Assembly: GCA_020636995.1 (NCBI GenBank)
Contig: JACJWU010000012.1
Span: forward strand, 1-35,092
Reading direction: 5' to 3'
Source: Actinomycetota bacterium
Lineage (GTDB): Bacteria; Actinomycetota; Actinomycetes; S36-B12; UBA10799
Length of the DNA: 35,092 nt
Position numbers and translations under genes: made by a program. Below the pieces are notes generated by a model. That model worked only from the letters and a program-made list of their open reading frames with translations. It was not told the origin of the DNA and made no database searches. Positions within the stretch are counted from its first letter, which is position 1; every line of letters starts with the position of its first letter. Shown in pieces: positions 28,792-35,092 of the stretch.

Positions 28792-29964
28792 TCAGCGCCG
28801 GCCCAACTCGGTGTTCACCTCGAGCACCGTTTCGTCGTCCACCAGGTCGAGGGCGTGCGCGAGGTCGGCAGCGTGCGCAGCATCCTTCACCAGGTACAAC
28901 GGGATCCCTTCTCCGCGTAGCGCAGTTGCCTTCTTCGACAACTCCTTGTTGCGTTCGTCGGACTTGGGCCCCACTTGTCTGATCAGGATCAGCTTGACGT
29001 GCCCCGGGAACTCGCGGGCCATCTCCTCGTAGGTCAGGGGATCGCGCTGGCCGCTGTCGCCGATGAGCACGAACGAGGTGTCGGGGTAGGACTCGAACAG
29101 CCGCCGGATCGCCACGCGCTTGTGCTCGGCGCCGCTTCGTCGCAGGTAGCGCTCGGTCGGCCCCCAGTCGGTGAGGAACATCGGGCCCTGCGGGAACGCC
29201 CGCAACTGGATGAACTGTTGCAGCATCTCGTAGAACGCCCAGCTCCCCGTCGACACGTAGAAGAACGCCGGCTCGGGCTTGCGAGCGCCGCTCGACCCCG
29301 CCACGCCGCGGTCGAGGCCGCGGTACAGCGACGACATCCCGCGCACCGCGCTGCGGGTGTTGGCGTCGCGCAGTAATGCCTGCTTCACCGCGGTCAGGCC
29401 CTCGGTGAGCCCGCTGACGAGGATCGTGTCGTCGATGTCGGAGATGACCGCGAACGGGGCCTTCGCGGCCGGCTTGATGACGCGCCCCGTTCCGGAGGCG
29501 GACTCCCCGTCCTCGATGGGGGTCGTCACCGCGTACGCGTCGTGCCAGCCTGCGCGCAACCGGGGCACGGGCAGCGAGAAGTTCGCGAAACCGCGGGCGT
29601 CGGTGACCTCTTTGGCGCTGTACTTGCCGATCCGCAGTTCGACCTCGACGCCCACGATCGCCAGCGCGGCATGGCGGCGCAGGTTCGACTGCATCGTCTC
29701 CCAGTACGGGATGCGACTGTCCCCGGGCAGTTCGGGTGCCTCGATCACCCGGACCCGCACCTTGGCCACACCCTCAGCGACGTAGCCCCGGTAGACGGTC
29801 ACGCGCATCCCGCGGAATGCGCCGGACTCCATCTTCTGCTCGCGCCGGCGTCGGGTCAGTTTGCCCTCGAGTTCGGCGACCACGGCCGCGGTCTCCGGGC
29901 TGCGCAGTTTTGCGTTGAAGCCAGACGCCAGCCGGCGGGGGAGGTGAGCCACGGTGTTCAGCAT
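28792..29964 (-). CDS. App1-like phosphatase-domain protein (DUF2183)
   Basis: 390 residues. The C-terminal two thirds carry the DUF2183 (App1) catalytic domain: the HAD-like motif DIDDT (about residue 177) for the nucleophile aspartate, then FYVSTGSWAFYEMLQQFI, GPTERYLRRSG and FVLIGDSGQRDP. Fungal App1 is a phosphatidate phosphatase; for bacterial members the substrate is unknown. The N-terminal third (residues 50-165) looks like a beta-sandwich (VRVRVIEAPELPG, VTDARGFANFSLPV). There is no clear signal peptide. It is followed downstream only by the convergent metalloprotease gene. Confidence 0.87.
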   Translation of the reverse strand: MLNTVAHLPRRLASGFNAKLRSPETAAVVAELEGKLTRRRREQKMESGAFRGMRVTVYRGYVAEGVAKVRVRVIEAPELPGDSRIPYWETMQSNLRRHAALAIVGVEVELRIGKYSAKEVTDARGFANFSLPVPRLRAGWHDAYAVTTPIEDGESASGTGRVIKPAAKAPFAVISDIDDTILVSGLTEGLTAVKQALLRDANTRSAVRGMSSLYRGLDRGVAGSSGARKPEPAFFYVSTGSWAFYEMLQQFIQLRAFPQGPMFLTDWGPTERYLRRSGAEHKRVAIRRLFESYPDTSFVLIGDSGQRDPLTYEEMAREFPGHVKLILIRQVGPKSDERNKELSKKATALRGEGIPLYLVKDAAHAADLAHALDLVDDETVLEVNTELGRR

Positions 29965-29973
29965 GCCAGCCGC

Positions 29974-30417
29974 TCACAACTCACGCTCGTAGACGAACAT
30001 CAACGGTCCGTCGTCACCCTCGGTGCGCCGGAATCCCATCCGTTCGTACAGGTGCCGGGCAGCGACGTCATCCTCGGTGGTGCCGAGATGGATGTAGTCG
30101 GCGCCGCGTCCGCGCGCGTGGTCCAGGACGGCGGTCAACAGCGCCCGGCCGATCCCCGCGCCGCGGTGTTCGGGCCGGACGTACAACTCGGCCAGGTACG
30201 CCTCGTCGTTGCGGCTCCACAGGGAGGGCTGGAAGCGGATCACCGCCAGACCCAGATCGCCGGACAGCAGGACGACGGTGTCCAGTGGCAGGAGTTCCCG
30301 AACCCGGGCCGCCATCTGCGTGGCGCTCGGCGTCGGCTCGTCGAACTCGGTGTTGAAGGCGTGCAGCAATTCGCCGATCAGTTCGGCGTCGTCAGGTGTG
30401 GCGCGTCGCACGTCCAT
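29974..30417 (-). CDS. GNAT-family N-acetyltransferase
   Basis: 147 residues, a single GNAT domain. The acetyl-CoA-binding loop is clear: YVRPEHRGAGIGRALL (about residues 79-94), followed by HLGTTEDDVAARHLYERMGF. It opens with MDVRRATPDDAELIG. The ATG at 30417 is nine bases after TACCCT, giving an almost leaderless transcript. Substrate unknown. It lies nine bases upstream of the App1-like gene on the same strand, so it is probably transcribed with it. Repeat array B lies in the divergent gap between it and the acyl-CoA ligase. Confidence 0.9.
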   Translation of the reverse strand: MDVRRATPDDAELIGELLHAFNTEFDEPTPSATQMAARVRELLPLDTVVLLSGDLGLAVIRFQPSLWSRNDEAYLAELYVRPEHRGAGIGRALLTAVLDHARGRGADYIHLGTTEDDVAARHLYERMGFRRTEGDDGPLMFVYEREL

Positions 30418-30476
30418 GGTGGGGACAGGGTATGTCCGAAAGGCGAGTGTGCGCACCTGCTGGTTAGTCCACGAGG

Positions 30477-30554
30477 ATCCGTGAGCACTTCCTAAATCCG
30501 TGAGCGGTTCTACCTGCTCAGAAGTGCTCCCGGATTTGCGGAGTGCTCACCGAT
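30477..30554. repeat. phased dyad-symmetric repeat array B
   Basis: Two direct copies of a 15-bp unit (ATCCGTGAGCACTTC at 30477, ATCCGTGAGCGGTTC at 30496) face two inverted copies (ending 30535 and 30554), with 19-bp spacing on each side. The symmetry axis is exactly 30515.5 for both pairs, in the 10-bp centre TACCTGCTCA. The same unit recurs at the right end of the window. It lies in the divergent gap between the GNAT gene and the acyl-CoA ligase. Beyond it I see only the ligase promoter (TAGGGT). Confidence 0.87.
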
Positions 30555-30612
30555 GGAGTCGCAGGTGGGAGGTTGTGACCTGACGGCCGTACCCAAGCCG
30601 GAGGCACTCACC

Positions 30613-30618
30613 TAGGGT
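30613..30618 (+). promoter_or_regulatory. -10 box of leaderless acyl-CoA ligase gene
   Basis: TAGGGT, six bases before the ATG at 30625. Confidence 0.55.
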
Positions 30619-30624
30619 GGGCCC

Positions 30625-32109
30625 ATGAACCTCGCCGACAACTTCGTCACCACCGCCGCTGCGCAGCCCGACCACGTCGCCATCAAGTTCGACGACCTCG
30701 AACTCACCTACGCGGCCCTCGATGTCGCGAGCAGCATGGCCGCTGGGTGGCTGGCCGATCTCGGGGTCGGCCCGGGCGACCGCGTCGGGATCATGCTTCC
30801 GAACATCCCTCAGTTCCCGGTGCTGTACTACGGCATCCTGCGCGCGGGCGCCGTGGTGGTCCCGATGAACCCGCTGTTCAAGGCCCGCGAGGTGGAGTTC
30901 TACTTGTCCGACTCCGGCGCCAAGGCGATCTTCGCCTGGGATGGGGTCGCGGCCGAGGCGCAGCCGGGTGCCGATGCGGCGGGTGTCCCCTGCGTGCTCG
31001 TGGGTGCCGACTTCACCGCCGAACTCGGGCAACATGCACCGGCCCCGGCGGTGGTGGACCGCGCGCCCGACGACACCGCGGTGATCCTCTACACGTCCGG
31101 CACGACCGGAAAGCCCAAGGGTGCTGAACTCACCCACAGCAACCTGCTGAGCAATGTGGCCGTGGCGGTGGACTTGTTCGACGGCAGCCCGGACGACGTG
31201 ATCTTCGGGGGGCTGCCGCTGTTCCACTCGTTCGGTCAGATGTGCGGACTCAACGCCGCGATGACCTGCGGTGCCACGCTGACCCTGATCCCGCGCTTCG
31301 ACCCGACGAAGGCACTCGAGGTCCTTCAGCGGGACAAGGTCACGATCATGCAGGGCGTGCCGACGATGTACGTGGCGCTGGTCCAGCACCCCGAGCACAA
31401 CGCCTACGACACGTCCACCCTGCGCGTCAGCGTTTCCGGCGGGGCCTCGCTGCCGGTGGAGATCCTGCGCGGGTTCGAGTCGGAGTTCGACGCGATCTTG
31501 CTCGAGGGGTACGGCCTCAGTGAGACCAGTCCCATCGCATCGTTCAACCACGCCGACCGCGAGCGCAAGGCGGGCTCCATCGGAACCCCGATCCGCGACG
31601 TGGAGATGAAGCTGATCGACAGCGAGTGGAACGACGTGCCCGCCGGCGAGATCGGGGAGATCGCGATCAAGGGCCCGAACGTCATGAAGGGCTACTGGCA
31701 GCGCCCGGACGCGACGGCGGAGGCGATCCGCGATGACTGGTTCCGCACCGGCGACCTCGCGAAGGTCGACGAGGACGGCTACTTCTTCATCGTCGACCGC
31801 GCGAAGGACATGATCATCCGCGGCGGCTACAACGTCTACCCGCGCGAGGTCGAGGAGGTCCTGTACGAGCACCCCGCGGTTGCCGAGGCCGCCGTGGTCG
31901 GCGTGCCCGACCCGGAGTACGGCGAGGAGATCGGCGCGGCCATCACGCTCAAGCCGGGCGCGACTGCCACCTCCGAAGAGATCGCGGAGTTCGTGAAGGA
32001 GCGGATCGCGGCGTACAAGTACCCGCGGATCGTGTGGTTCCTCGACGAGGGACTGCCGAAGGGCCCGACCGGCAAGATCCTCAAGCGGGAGATCGCCCCG
32101 CCGGCGTGA
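30625..32109 (+). CDS. acyl-CoA ligase (AMP-binding enzyme, long-chain fatty acid type)
   Basis: 494 residues. ANL-superfamily motifs are complete: P-loop YTSGTTGKPKG (156-166), GYGLSETSP (about 295-303), the hinge segment TGDLAKVDEDGYFFIVDR, IRGGYNVYP and the catalytic C-terminal lysine in GPTGKILKRE (Lys484). It should activate a carboxylic acid to its CoA thioester through an acyl-AMP. Best matches by motif are medium/long-chain fatty-acyl-CoA ligases, but specificity is inferred. It appears leaderless (TAGGGT six bases upstream). A bicupin gene follows 41 bp later on the same strand and is probably co-transcribed. Confidence 0.94.
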   Translation: MNLADNFVTTAAAQPDHVAIKFDDLELTYAALDVASSMAAGWLADLGVGPGDRVGIMLPNIPQFPVLYYGILRAGAVVVPMNPLFKAREVEFYLSDSGAKAIFAWDGVAAEAQPGADAAGVPCVLVGADFTAELGQHAPAPAVVDRAPDDTAVILYTSGTTGKPKGAELTHSNLLSNVAVAVDLFDGSPDDVIFGGLPLFHSFGQMCGLNAAMTCGATLTLIPRFDPTKALEVLQRDKVTIMQGVPTMYVALVQHPEHNAYDTSTLRVSVSGGASLPVEILRGFESEFDAILLEGYGLSETSPIASFNHADRERKAGSIGTPIRDVEMKLIDSEWNDVPAGEIGEIAIKGPNVMKGYWQRPDATAEAIRDDWFRTGDLAKVDEDGYFFIVDRAKDMIIRGGYNVYPREVEEVLYEHPAVAEAAVVGVPDPEYGEEIGAAITLKPGATATSEEIAEFVKERIAAYKYPRIVWFLDEGLPKGPTGKILKREIAPPA

Positions 32110-32150
32110 TCGCGGCGCCCCAAGGAACAGCCTGAAACCGAGGAGACCAC

Positions 32151-33155
32151 ATGGTCAGTGACGAGCACAGGGCGCGATATCGCTCCGCAGCGCAGATCCG
32201 CGCGGGGGGTGCGATCGGCAACATCTTCGACGGCCCACAGATCACCGTCCACGGGTTGAGGACGCTGGTCCTGGCCTGGCCAGGGACGGGTTTCCAGACC
32301 GAGGCGGTCCACCTCACGATCGTCGAGCCCGACCAGTCCAGCGACGAGTACACCTACGACCTGTCCGAGGAGGCGTTCCTGTGCCGCCACGGCGAGGTGG
32401 AGGTGTTCCTGCGCGGCGGGTGGGTCACTCTTCGCCCCGGTGACATGGCCTACTTCCCCGCAGGTGTTCCGCATGCGATCCGCAACAGGTCGGATCGACA
32501 GGCGTATCTGGTCAACCAGATCTGTCCGCCGCAGTTCGACCTGTATGCCGACGCCGGCCTCTACAACCCGGCGTGGGGAGTCATGAACGACTCGGCGGTG
32601 CACAAGGCGAAGATCAACGCCGAGCCGCTGGATGTCGGTGAGCTCGACGAGATGCAGTACCGCGACGATCAGCCCGAAGTCCGGGCACAGAATCTCTCAC
32701 CGTCCGAGGTGACTGCCGCCGGCGCCTTGTTCAACGTCCTGGAGGGCGCGGCGTTCACGGGGATCGGACTTCCCATGCGCCTGGTCCTGTGGCCCGGCGC
32801 GGGCACGCGGCTGGTGGGCTTCAACTATGCGTACTGCGGCACCGGCGTCGAGGACACGATCCACACCCATCCGGTGTCGGATGAGTTCTTGGTTCTGTGG
32901 AGCGGCGCGGGGCAGCTGTTCGTCGGCGACATCGGCTGGGTGGACGCGGGCCCGGGGGATGTCGCGATGGCTCCGTGCGGGGTGATGCACGGGCATCGCA
33001 GCACGCAGGATCTGGGGCCTTCCATGATGGGTGGGTTCGCGTCCCCACCACAGCTCGACCTCGTGATCCCCACGGACTACTACGACGCCGGCCGCTTCTC
33101 CCATCCGGCCGACACCGAACTCACCGGGACGCAGATGCACGAGGCCGATCAGTAG
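32151..33155 (+). CDS. bicupin protein
   Basis: 334 residues with two cupin barrels. The C-terminal one (about 205-315) has a plausible metal site: HTHPVSDEF (His, His, Glu) and the later histidine in PCGVMHGH. In the N-terminal one (about 45-140) the usual His-x-His position reads as YTYDLSEEAF, so only the late histidine (FPAGVPHAI) remains, and it probably binds no metal. The family includes dioxygenases and sugar-modifying enzymes; no reaction can be assigned. GAGGAG precedes the ATG. Downstream of the acyl-CoA ligase, it may act on an acyl-CoA or aromatic-acid product, but that is only context. It is convergent with the zinc-ribbon gene. Confidence 0.85.
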   Translation: MVSDEHRARYRSAAQIRAGGAIGNIFDGPQITVHGLRTLVLAWPGTGFQTEAVHLTIVEPDQSSDEYTYDLSEEAFLCRHGEVEVFLRGGWVTLRPGDMAYFPAGVPHAIRNRSDRQAYLVNQICPPQFDLYADAGLYNPAWGVMNDSAVHKAKINAEPLDVGELDEMQYRDDQPEVRAQNLSPSEVTAAGALFNVLEGAAFTGIGLPMRLVLWPGAGTRLVGFNYAYCGTGVEDTIHTHPVSDEFLVLWSGAGQLFVGDIGWVDAGPGDVAMAPCGVMHGHRSTQDLGPSMMGGFASPPQLDLVIPTDYYDAGRFSHPADTELTGTQMHEADQ

Positions 33156-33168
33156 ACTGCGCCTCGCA

Positions 33169-33396
33169 TCAGGCGAAGACGTCGAGTTCCGTCTCCTCCG
33201 GGGTCGGGCTGCAGCCCAAGTGGATCACAGCGCCTAGACCTGGATGTTCCATGGTCGCACCGACGCGCAGCGAGCCGTCACAGAGCGGGCAGCGTCGCCG
33301 GCACGAGTACCAACCATGCGCGTCTGCGGTCTGAACCGCACCGTCGAAGCACGCGAAGTCGGTGCCGCAGGTGCTGCAGATGGGGTCGGCAGTCAT
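33169..33396 (-). CDS. small zinc-ribbon protein
   Basis: 75 residues from the ATG at 33396, which lies six bases after TACGCT and fits the leaderless pattern. CSTC (Cys7, Cys10) and CPLC (Cys36, Cys39) form a likely four-cysteine zinc site, with extra cysteines at 16, 32 and 62. The sequence ends acidic. No family is recognised. It is located between the convergent bicupin and the alpha/beta hydrolase, 13 bp from the former. Size and composition are compatible with a real, conserved small protein, but this rests on the cysteine pattern and promoter only. Confidence 0.7.
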   Translation of the reverse strand: MTADPICSTCGTDFACFDGAVQTADAHGWYSCRRRCPLCDGSLRVGATMEHPGLGAVIHLGCSPTPEETELDVFA

Positions 33397-33404
33397 ACGG
33401 AAAG

Positions 33405-33464
33405 CGTACGTCGGGCCCGGGCTGCGCACGGAGCGGCGCCTTCCCGCTCGATGGGAAAGGCCGT
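33405..33464. other. short gap with imperfect hairpin
   Basis: Contains CCTTCCC (33439-33445) and GGGAAAGG (33453-33460), an imperfect stem that may end the alpha/beta-hydrolase transcript, plus the TACGCT promoter region of the zinc-ribbon gene around 33403-33408. Confidence 0.35.
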
Positions 33465-34634
33465 TCAGGCCAGCACGCCGGCCAGCCAGTCGAACATCCG
33501 CTGATACACCAGGCTGCGAGCCATCGGCTCACAGTGCATGTCCGCCCCTTCGGCGGCAGTGAACTTCTCCAACTCGACCGGGCCCTTGACCAGGTGGGCC
33601 AGCTTCTCGGCCTGGCCGGGCCAGAACTGCTCGCCTTCGGGGTCGCAGATCATCAACGGTGTGGTGATCTGACCGGCCACGTCGGTCAGGTCGTACTGCC
33701 GCATCGCGGAGAACACCTCGAACGGGTCAAAGGTGCCGTACGGCCGGGCCCGGAACTTCCACGTCGCGGCAGTGGCCGGGTCCTGCATCCAGCCACTCAT
33801 CGCCGCGTCGAAGTCTTTGCGATCCCCGCTGTCGAGGAGTTGGATCAGCTCGGGAGGGAGGTGGCCCAACCACGACTGGCCGACATCGATCACCCCGGGG
33901 TCGGCGACTCCGGCGGCGAACCGATGCTCGAAGGCCAGTGCGCGCGGGGCCCAGTAGCCACCCTGACTGCCACCCCACAGGACCAGCCGGTCAGGGTCCA
34001 CATCAGGCCGGCTGAGAAGCAGATCGACAACTGGCGTGATCACGGCCTCCCAGTCCGGGCGGAAGGGGATCTTGTGCTCGAAGAGCATCGACTGCTGACC
34101 GGGGCCGTCGAACATCAAGGCGTTGTAGCCACGGTCCAGAGCTGCCCGTGCCAGGGTCCAGACCCAGGTCAACGCACCGTCACTGCCGTTGATGATCACC
34201 ACGGTGGGAGCGGGTCCCGTACCGGCGGCCGCGAAGTACCCGGGCATGGGCTGCTCCGGGTACGGGATCGAGACCTGTTCGAGGCCGACGGCTTCGGCGA
34301 AGGCGTCCCAGCATCGCCGGTGGTTGTGAAACGTGCGCAGGATGACCTCATCGCTGGCGTAGGTGACTTCGGCGTCCTGCCGGGCGGCGAAGTAGACCGC
34401 TGCTCGCAGGTGGGCCTCGGCTGAACTGCGGGGGTCCTTGGATTCCTTCGCGCTGCGTTCGACCCGTTCAGCCAACTCGCCGAACTGCTTGGCCCAGGCC
34501 CGGTCGTCGCCGTCGGGGACCTTGCTGACCGTCGCCAGGATCTCCCCCACATCGCCGAGGCCGTAGTAGACCCCGCCGAGCATGGTCTGGATCCGGAAGT
34601 TGAAGTCGTCGTTCGAGGTGAATGAGTAGGCCAT
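33465..34634 (-). CDS. alpha/beta-fold hydrolase, dipeptidyl-aminopeptidase/DPO-hydrolase-like
   Basis: About 389 residues. An N-terminal helical domain (about 1-115) precedes the hydrolase core, which has the strand INGSDGALTW, the GPGQQS segment, the nucleophile elbow GGSQGG (Ser223), an acid in DPEGEQFWP and the histidine in GADMHCEP. This layout resembles 2,6-dihydropseudooxynicotine hydrolase-like and acylaminoacyl-peptidase-like enzymes; the true substrate is unknown. There is no signal peptide. The ATG at 34634 has GGAGG six bases upstream, which rules out the longer frame reaching into tRNA-Ser(TGA). A TAGCCT box at 34658-34663 is a likely promoter. Confidence 0.88.
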   Translation of the reverse strand: MAYSFTSNDDFNFRIQTMLGGVYYGLGDVGEILATVSKVPDGDDRAWAKQFGELAERVERSAKESKDPRSSAEAHLRAAVYFAARQDAEVTYASDEVILRTFHNHRRCWDAFAEAVGLEQVSIPYPEQPMPGYFAAAGTGPAPTVVIINGSDGALTWVWTLARAALDRGYNALMFDGPGQQSMLFEHKIPFRPDWEAVITPVVDLLLSRPDVDPDRLVLWGGSQGGYWAPRALAFEHRFAAGVADPGVIDVGQSWLGHLPPELIQLLDSGDRKDFDAAMSGWMQDPATAATWKFRARPYGTFDPFEVFSAMRQYDLTDVAGQITTPLMICDPEGEQFWPGQAEKLAHLVKGPVELEKFTAAEGADMHCEPMARSLVYQRMFDWLAGVLA

Positions 34635-34657
34635 CGCAAACCTCCAAGGGTCTGTCC

Positions 34658-34663
34658 AGGCTA
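34658..34663 (-). promoter_or_regulatory. -10 box of alpha/beta-hydrolase gene
   Basis: TAGCCT on the minus strand; transcription from about seven bases later gives a short leader carrying GGAGG. The rest of 34664-34728 shows nothing distinct. Confidence 0.45.
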
Positions 34664-34728
34664 GGGCAGTCGATCCTCGTGATGCCAAGGGCGACGACCC
34701 ACCTCGCGCATGTCGCGCTCTCACTGTG

Positions 34729-34815
34729 CGGAGGGCCAGGGATTCGAACCCTGGGTGACGTTGCCGCCACAACGGTTTTCAAGACCGTCTCCTTAGGCCA
34801 CTCGGACAGCCCTCC
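34729..34815 (-). tRNA. tRNA-Ser(TGA)
   Basis: Minus strand. Acceptor GGAGGGC/GCCCTCC, a long variable arm and the T-arm CCAGGGTTCGAATCCCTGG are seen. Anticodon TGA (complement of 34779-34781). The CCA end is not encoded (next bases are CAC), unlike the other two serine tRNAs here. Confidence 0.96.
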
Positions 34816-34823
34816 CGACCGCC

Positions 34824-34850
34824 ATTGTGACAAAGACCCCTGCGTACACT
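34824..34850. promoter_or_regulatory. back-to-back promoters of two tRNA-Ser genes
   Basis: CACAAT (minus, 34824-34829) for tRNA-Ser(TGA) and TACACT (plus, 34845-34850) for tRNA-Ser(GCT), each seven to eight bases from the mature 5' end. The mature 5' ends are 43 bp apart. Confidence 0.45.
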
Positions 34851-34857
34851 TGTCGGC

Positions 34858-34950
34858 GGAGGCGTCGCCTAGTCCGGTCTATGGCGCCCGCCTGCTAAGC
34901 GGGTTTGGGACTCAATCCCATCGCGGGTTCAAATCCCGCCGCCTCCGCCA
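34858..34950 (+). tRNA. tRNA-Ser(GCT)
   Basis: Acceptor GGAGGCG/CGCCTCC, a long variable arm, T-arm GCGGGTTCAAATCCCGC and encoded CCA. Anticodon GCT at 34894-34896 reads AGC/AGU codons. Confidence 0.96.
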
Positions 34951-34957
34951 TCGATTT

Positions 34958-34985
34958 GGGGCCTCGTCGCTTGCGGCGGGGCCCC
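34958..34985 (+). terminator. terminator of tRNA-Ser(GCT)
   Basis: A 13-bp stem GGGGCCTCGTCGC / GCGGCGGGGCCCC (with G-T pairs) and a minimal loop, followed by TTC, seven bases after the tRNA. Confidence 0.6.
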
Positions 34986-35053
34986 TTCGTGATGGTGGAC
35001 CATGGCCACGGATCTTGGGGCTCCCGCCGGCTCCGCGAGGGCGCATCCGTCGA

Positions 35054-35092
35054 ATCCGGGAGCGCTTCGAACATCCGGGAGCACTTCGGTGG
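35054..35092. repeat. start of repeat array C (same unit as array B)
   Basis: ATCCGGGAGCGCTTC at 35054 and ATCCGGGAGCACTTC at 35073, 19 bp apart, match the unit and spacing of array B. The array is cut by the window end, so inverted partners, if any, are not visible. Positions 34986-35053 between the terminator and the array hold no feature I can support. Confidence 0.8.

Noticed and set aside
30547..31872. 441-codon open frame opposite the acyl-CoA ligase
   Set aside because: Antisense shadow of an intact ANL enzyme; no recognisable protein features.
30625..33155. Part of a natural-product gene cluster
   Set aside because: A single acyl-CoA ligase and bicupin without carrier proteins, ketosynthases or other biosynthetic genes.

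Overview
The window looks like chromosomal DNA of a free-living, GC-rich actinobacterium. The evidence is heavy use of G/C at third codon positions, a gamma/tau dnaX - recR - DUF5063 cluster next to a small SRP RNA and a tRNA-Ser, many leaderless genes with a TANNNT -10 box exactly six bases before the start codon, and typical actinobacterial families (SPFH/NfeD, PIG-L deacetylase, LpqC-like lipoprotein esterase, LemA/DUF2207). I cannot place it below the class Actinomycetia. There are no rRNA genes, transposases, phage genes or CRISPR arrays. Genes are packed tightly and most gaps are below 150 bp.

Layout. 1-6.5 kb: a small secreted protein, two tandem double-VOC (glyoxalase-fold) proteins, glycerol kinase, an LMW-phosphatase/arsenate-reductase-like protein, a GNAT acetyltransferase and a lipoprotein esterase. 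6.5-10.1 kb: a FIST sensor gene followed by a GAF-PAS-GGDEF-EAL c-di-GMP enzyme. 10.1-12.3 kb: a phased palindromic repeat array between convergent genes, then an NfeD - SPFH - PIG-L operon on the minus strand. 12.5-17.7 kb: a YheT-like hydrolase, DUF5063, recR and dnaX (with no ybaB between dnaX and recR), a catalase-like protein, SRP RNA and tRNA-Ser(GGA). 17.8-20.7 kb: a TetR-SDR operon and a TetR divergent from an F420/NADP-type oxidoreductase, both with clear palindromic operators. 20.8-25.3 kb: a secreted penicillin-acylase-family hydrolase and a DUF2207 membrane protein. 25.3-28.8 kb: LemA, a GH13 enzyme, exonuclease III and a secreted matrixin-like metalloprotease. 28.8-34.6 kb: an App1-like phosphatase, a GNAT protein, a second phased repeat array, an acyl-CoA ligase with a bicupin, a small zinc-ribbon protein and an alpha/beta hydrolase. 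34.7-35.1 kb: two divergent tRNA-Ser genes (TGA and GCT) and the start of a third repeat array cut by the window end.

How the parts fit together. dnaX and recR serve replication and repair. FIST plus GGDEF/EAL probably form one ligand-to-c-di-GMP circuit. NfeD and the SPFH protein form a membrane scaffold pair. Each TetR probably controls itself and its neighbouring oxidoreductase. LemA and DUF2207 are fired from one promoter region whose two -10 boxes overlap on opposite strands.

The least explained content is non-coding. Several intergenic elements are built from 15-20 bp units arranged as head-on inverted repeats. In two of them the units recur every 19-20 bp with exact dyad symmetry (about 10.09-10.25 kb and 30.48-30.55 kb), and the second unit type recurs at the window's right end. 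I do not recognise these arrays as a named repeat class.
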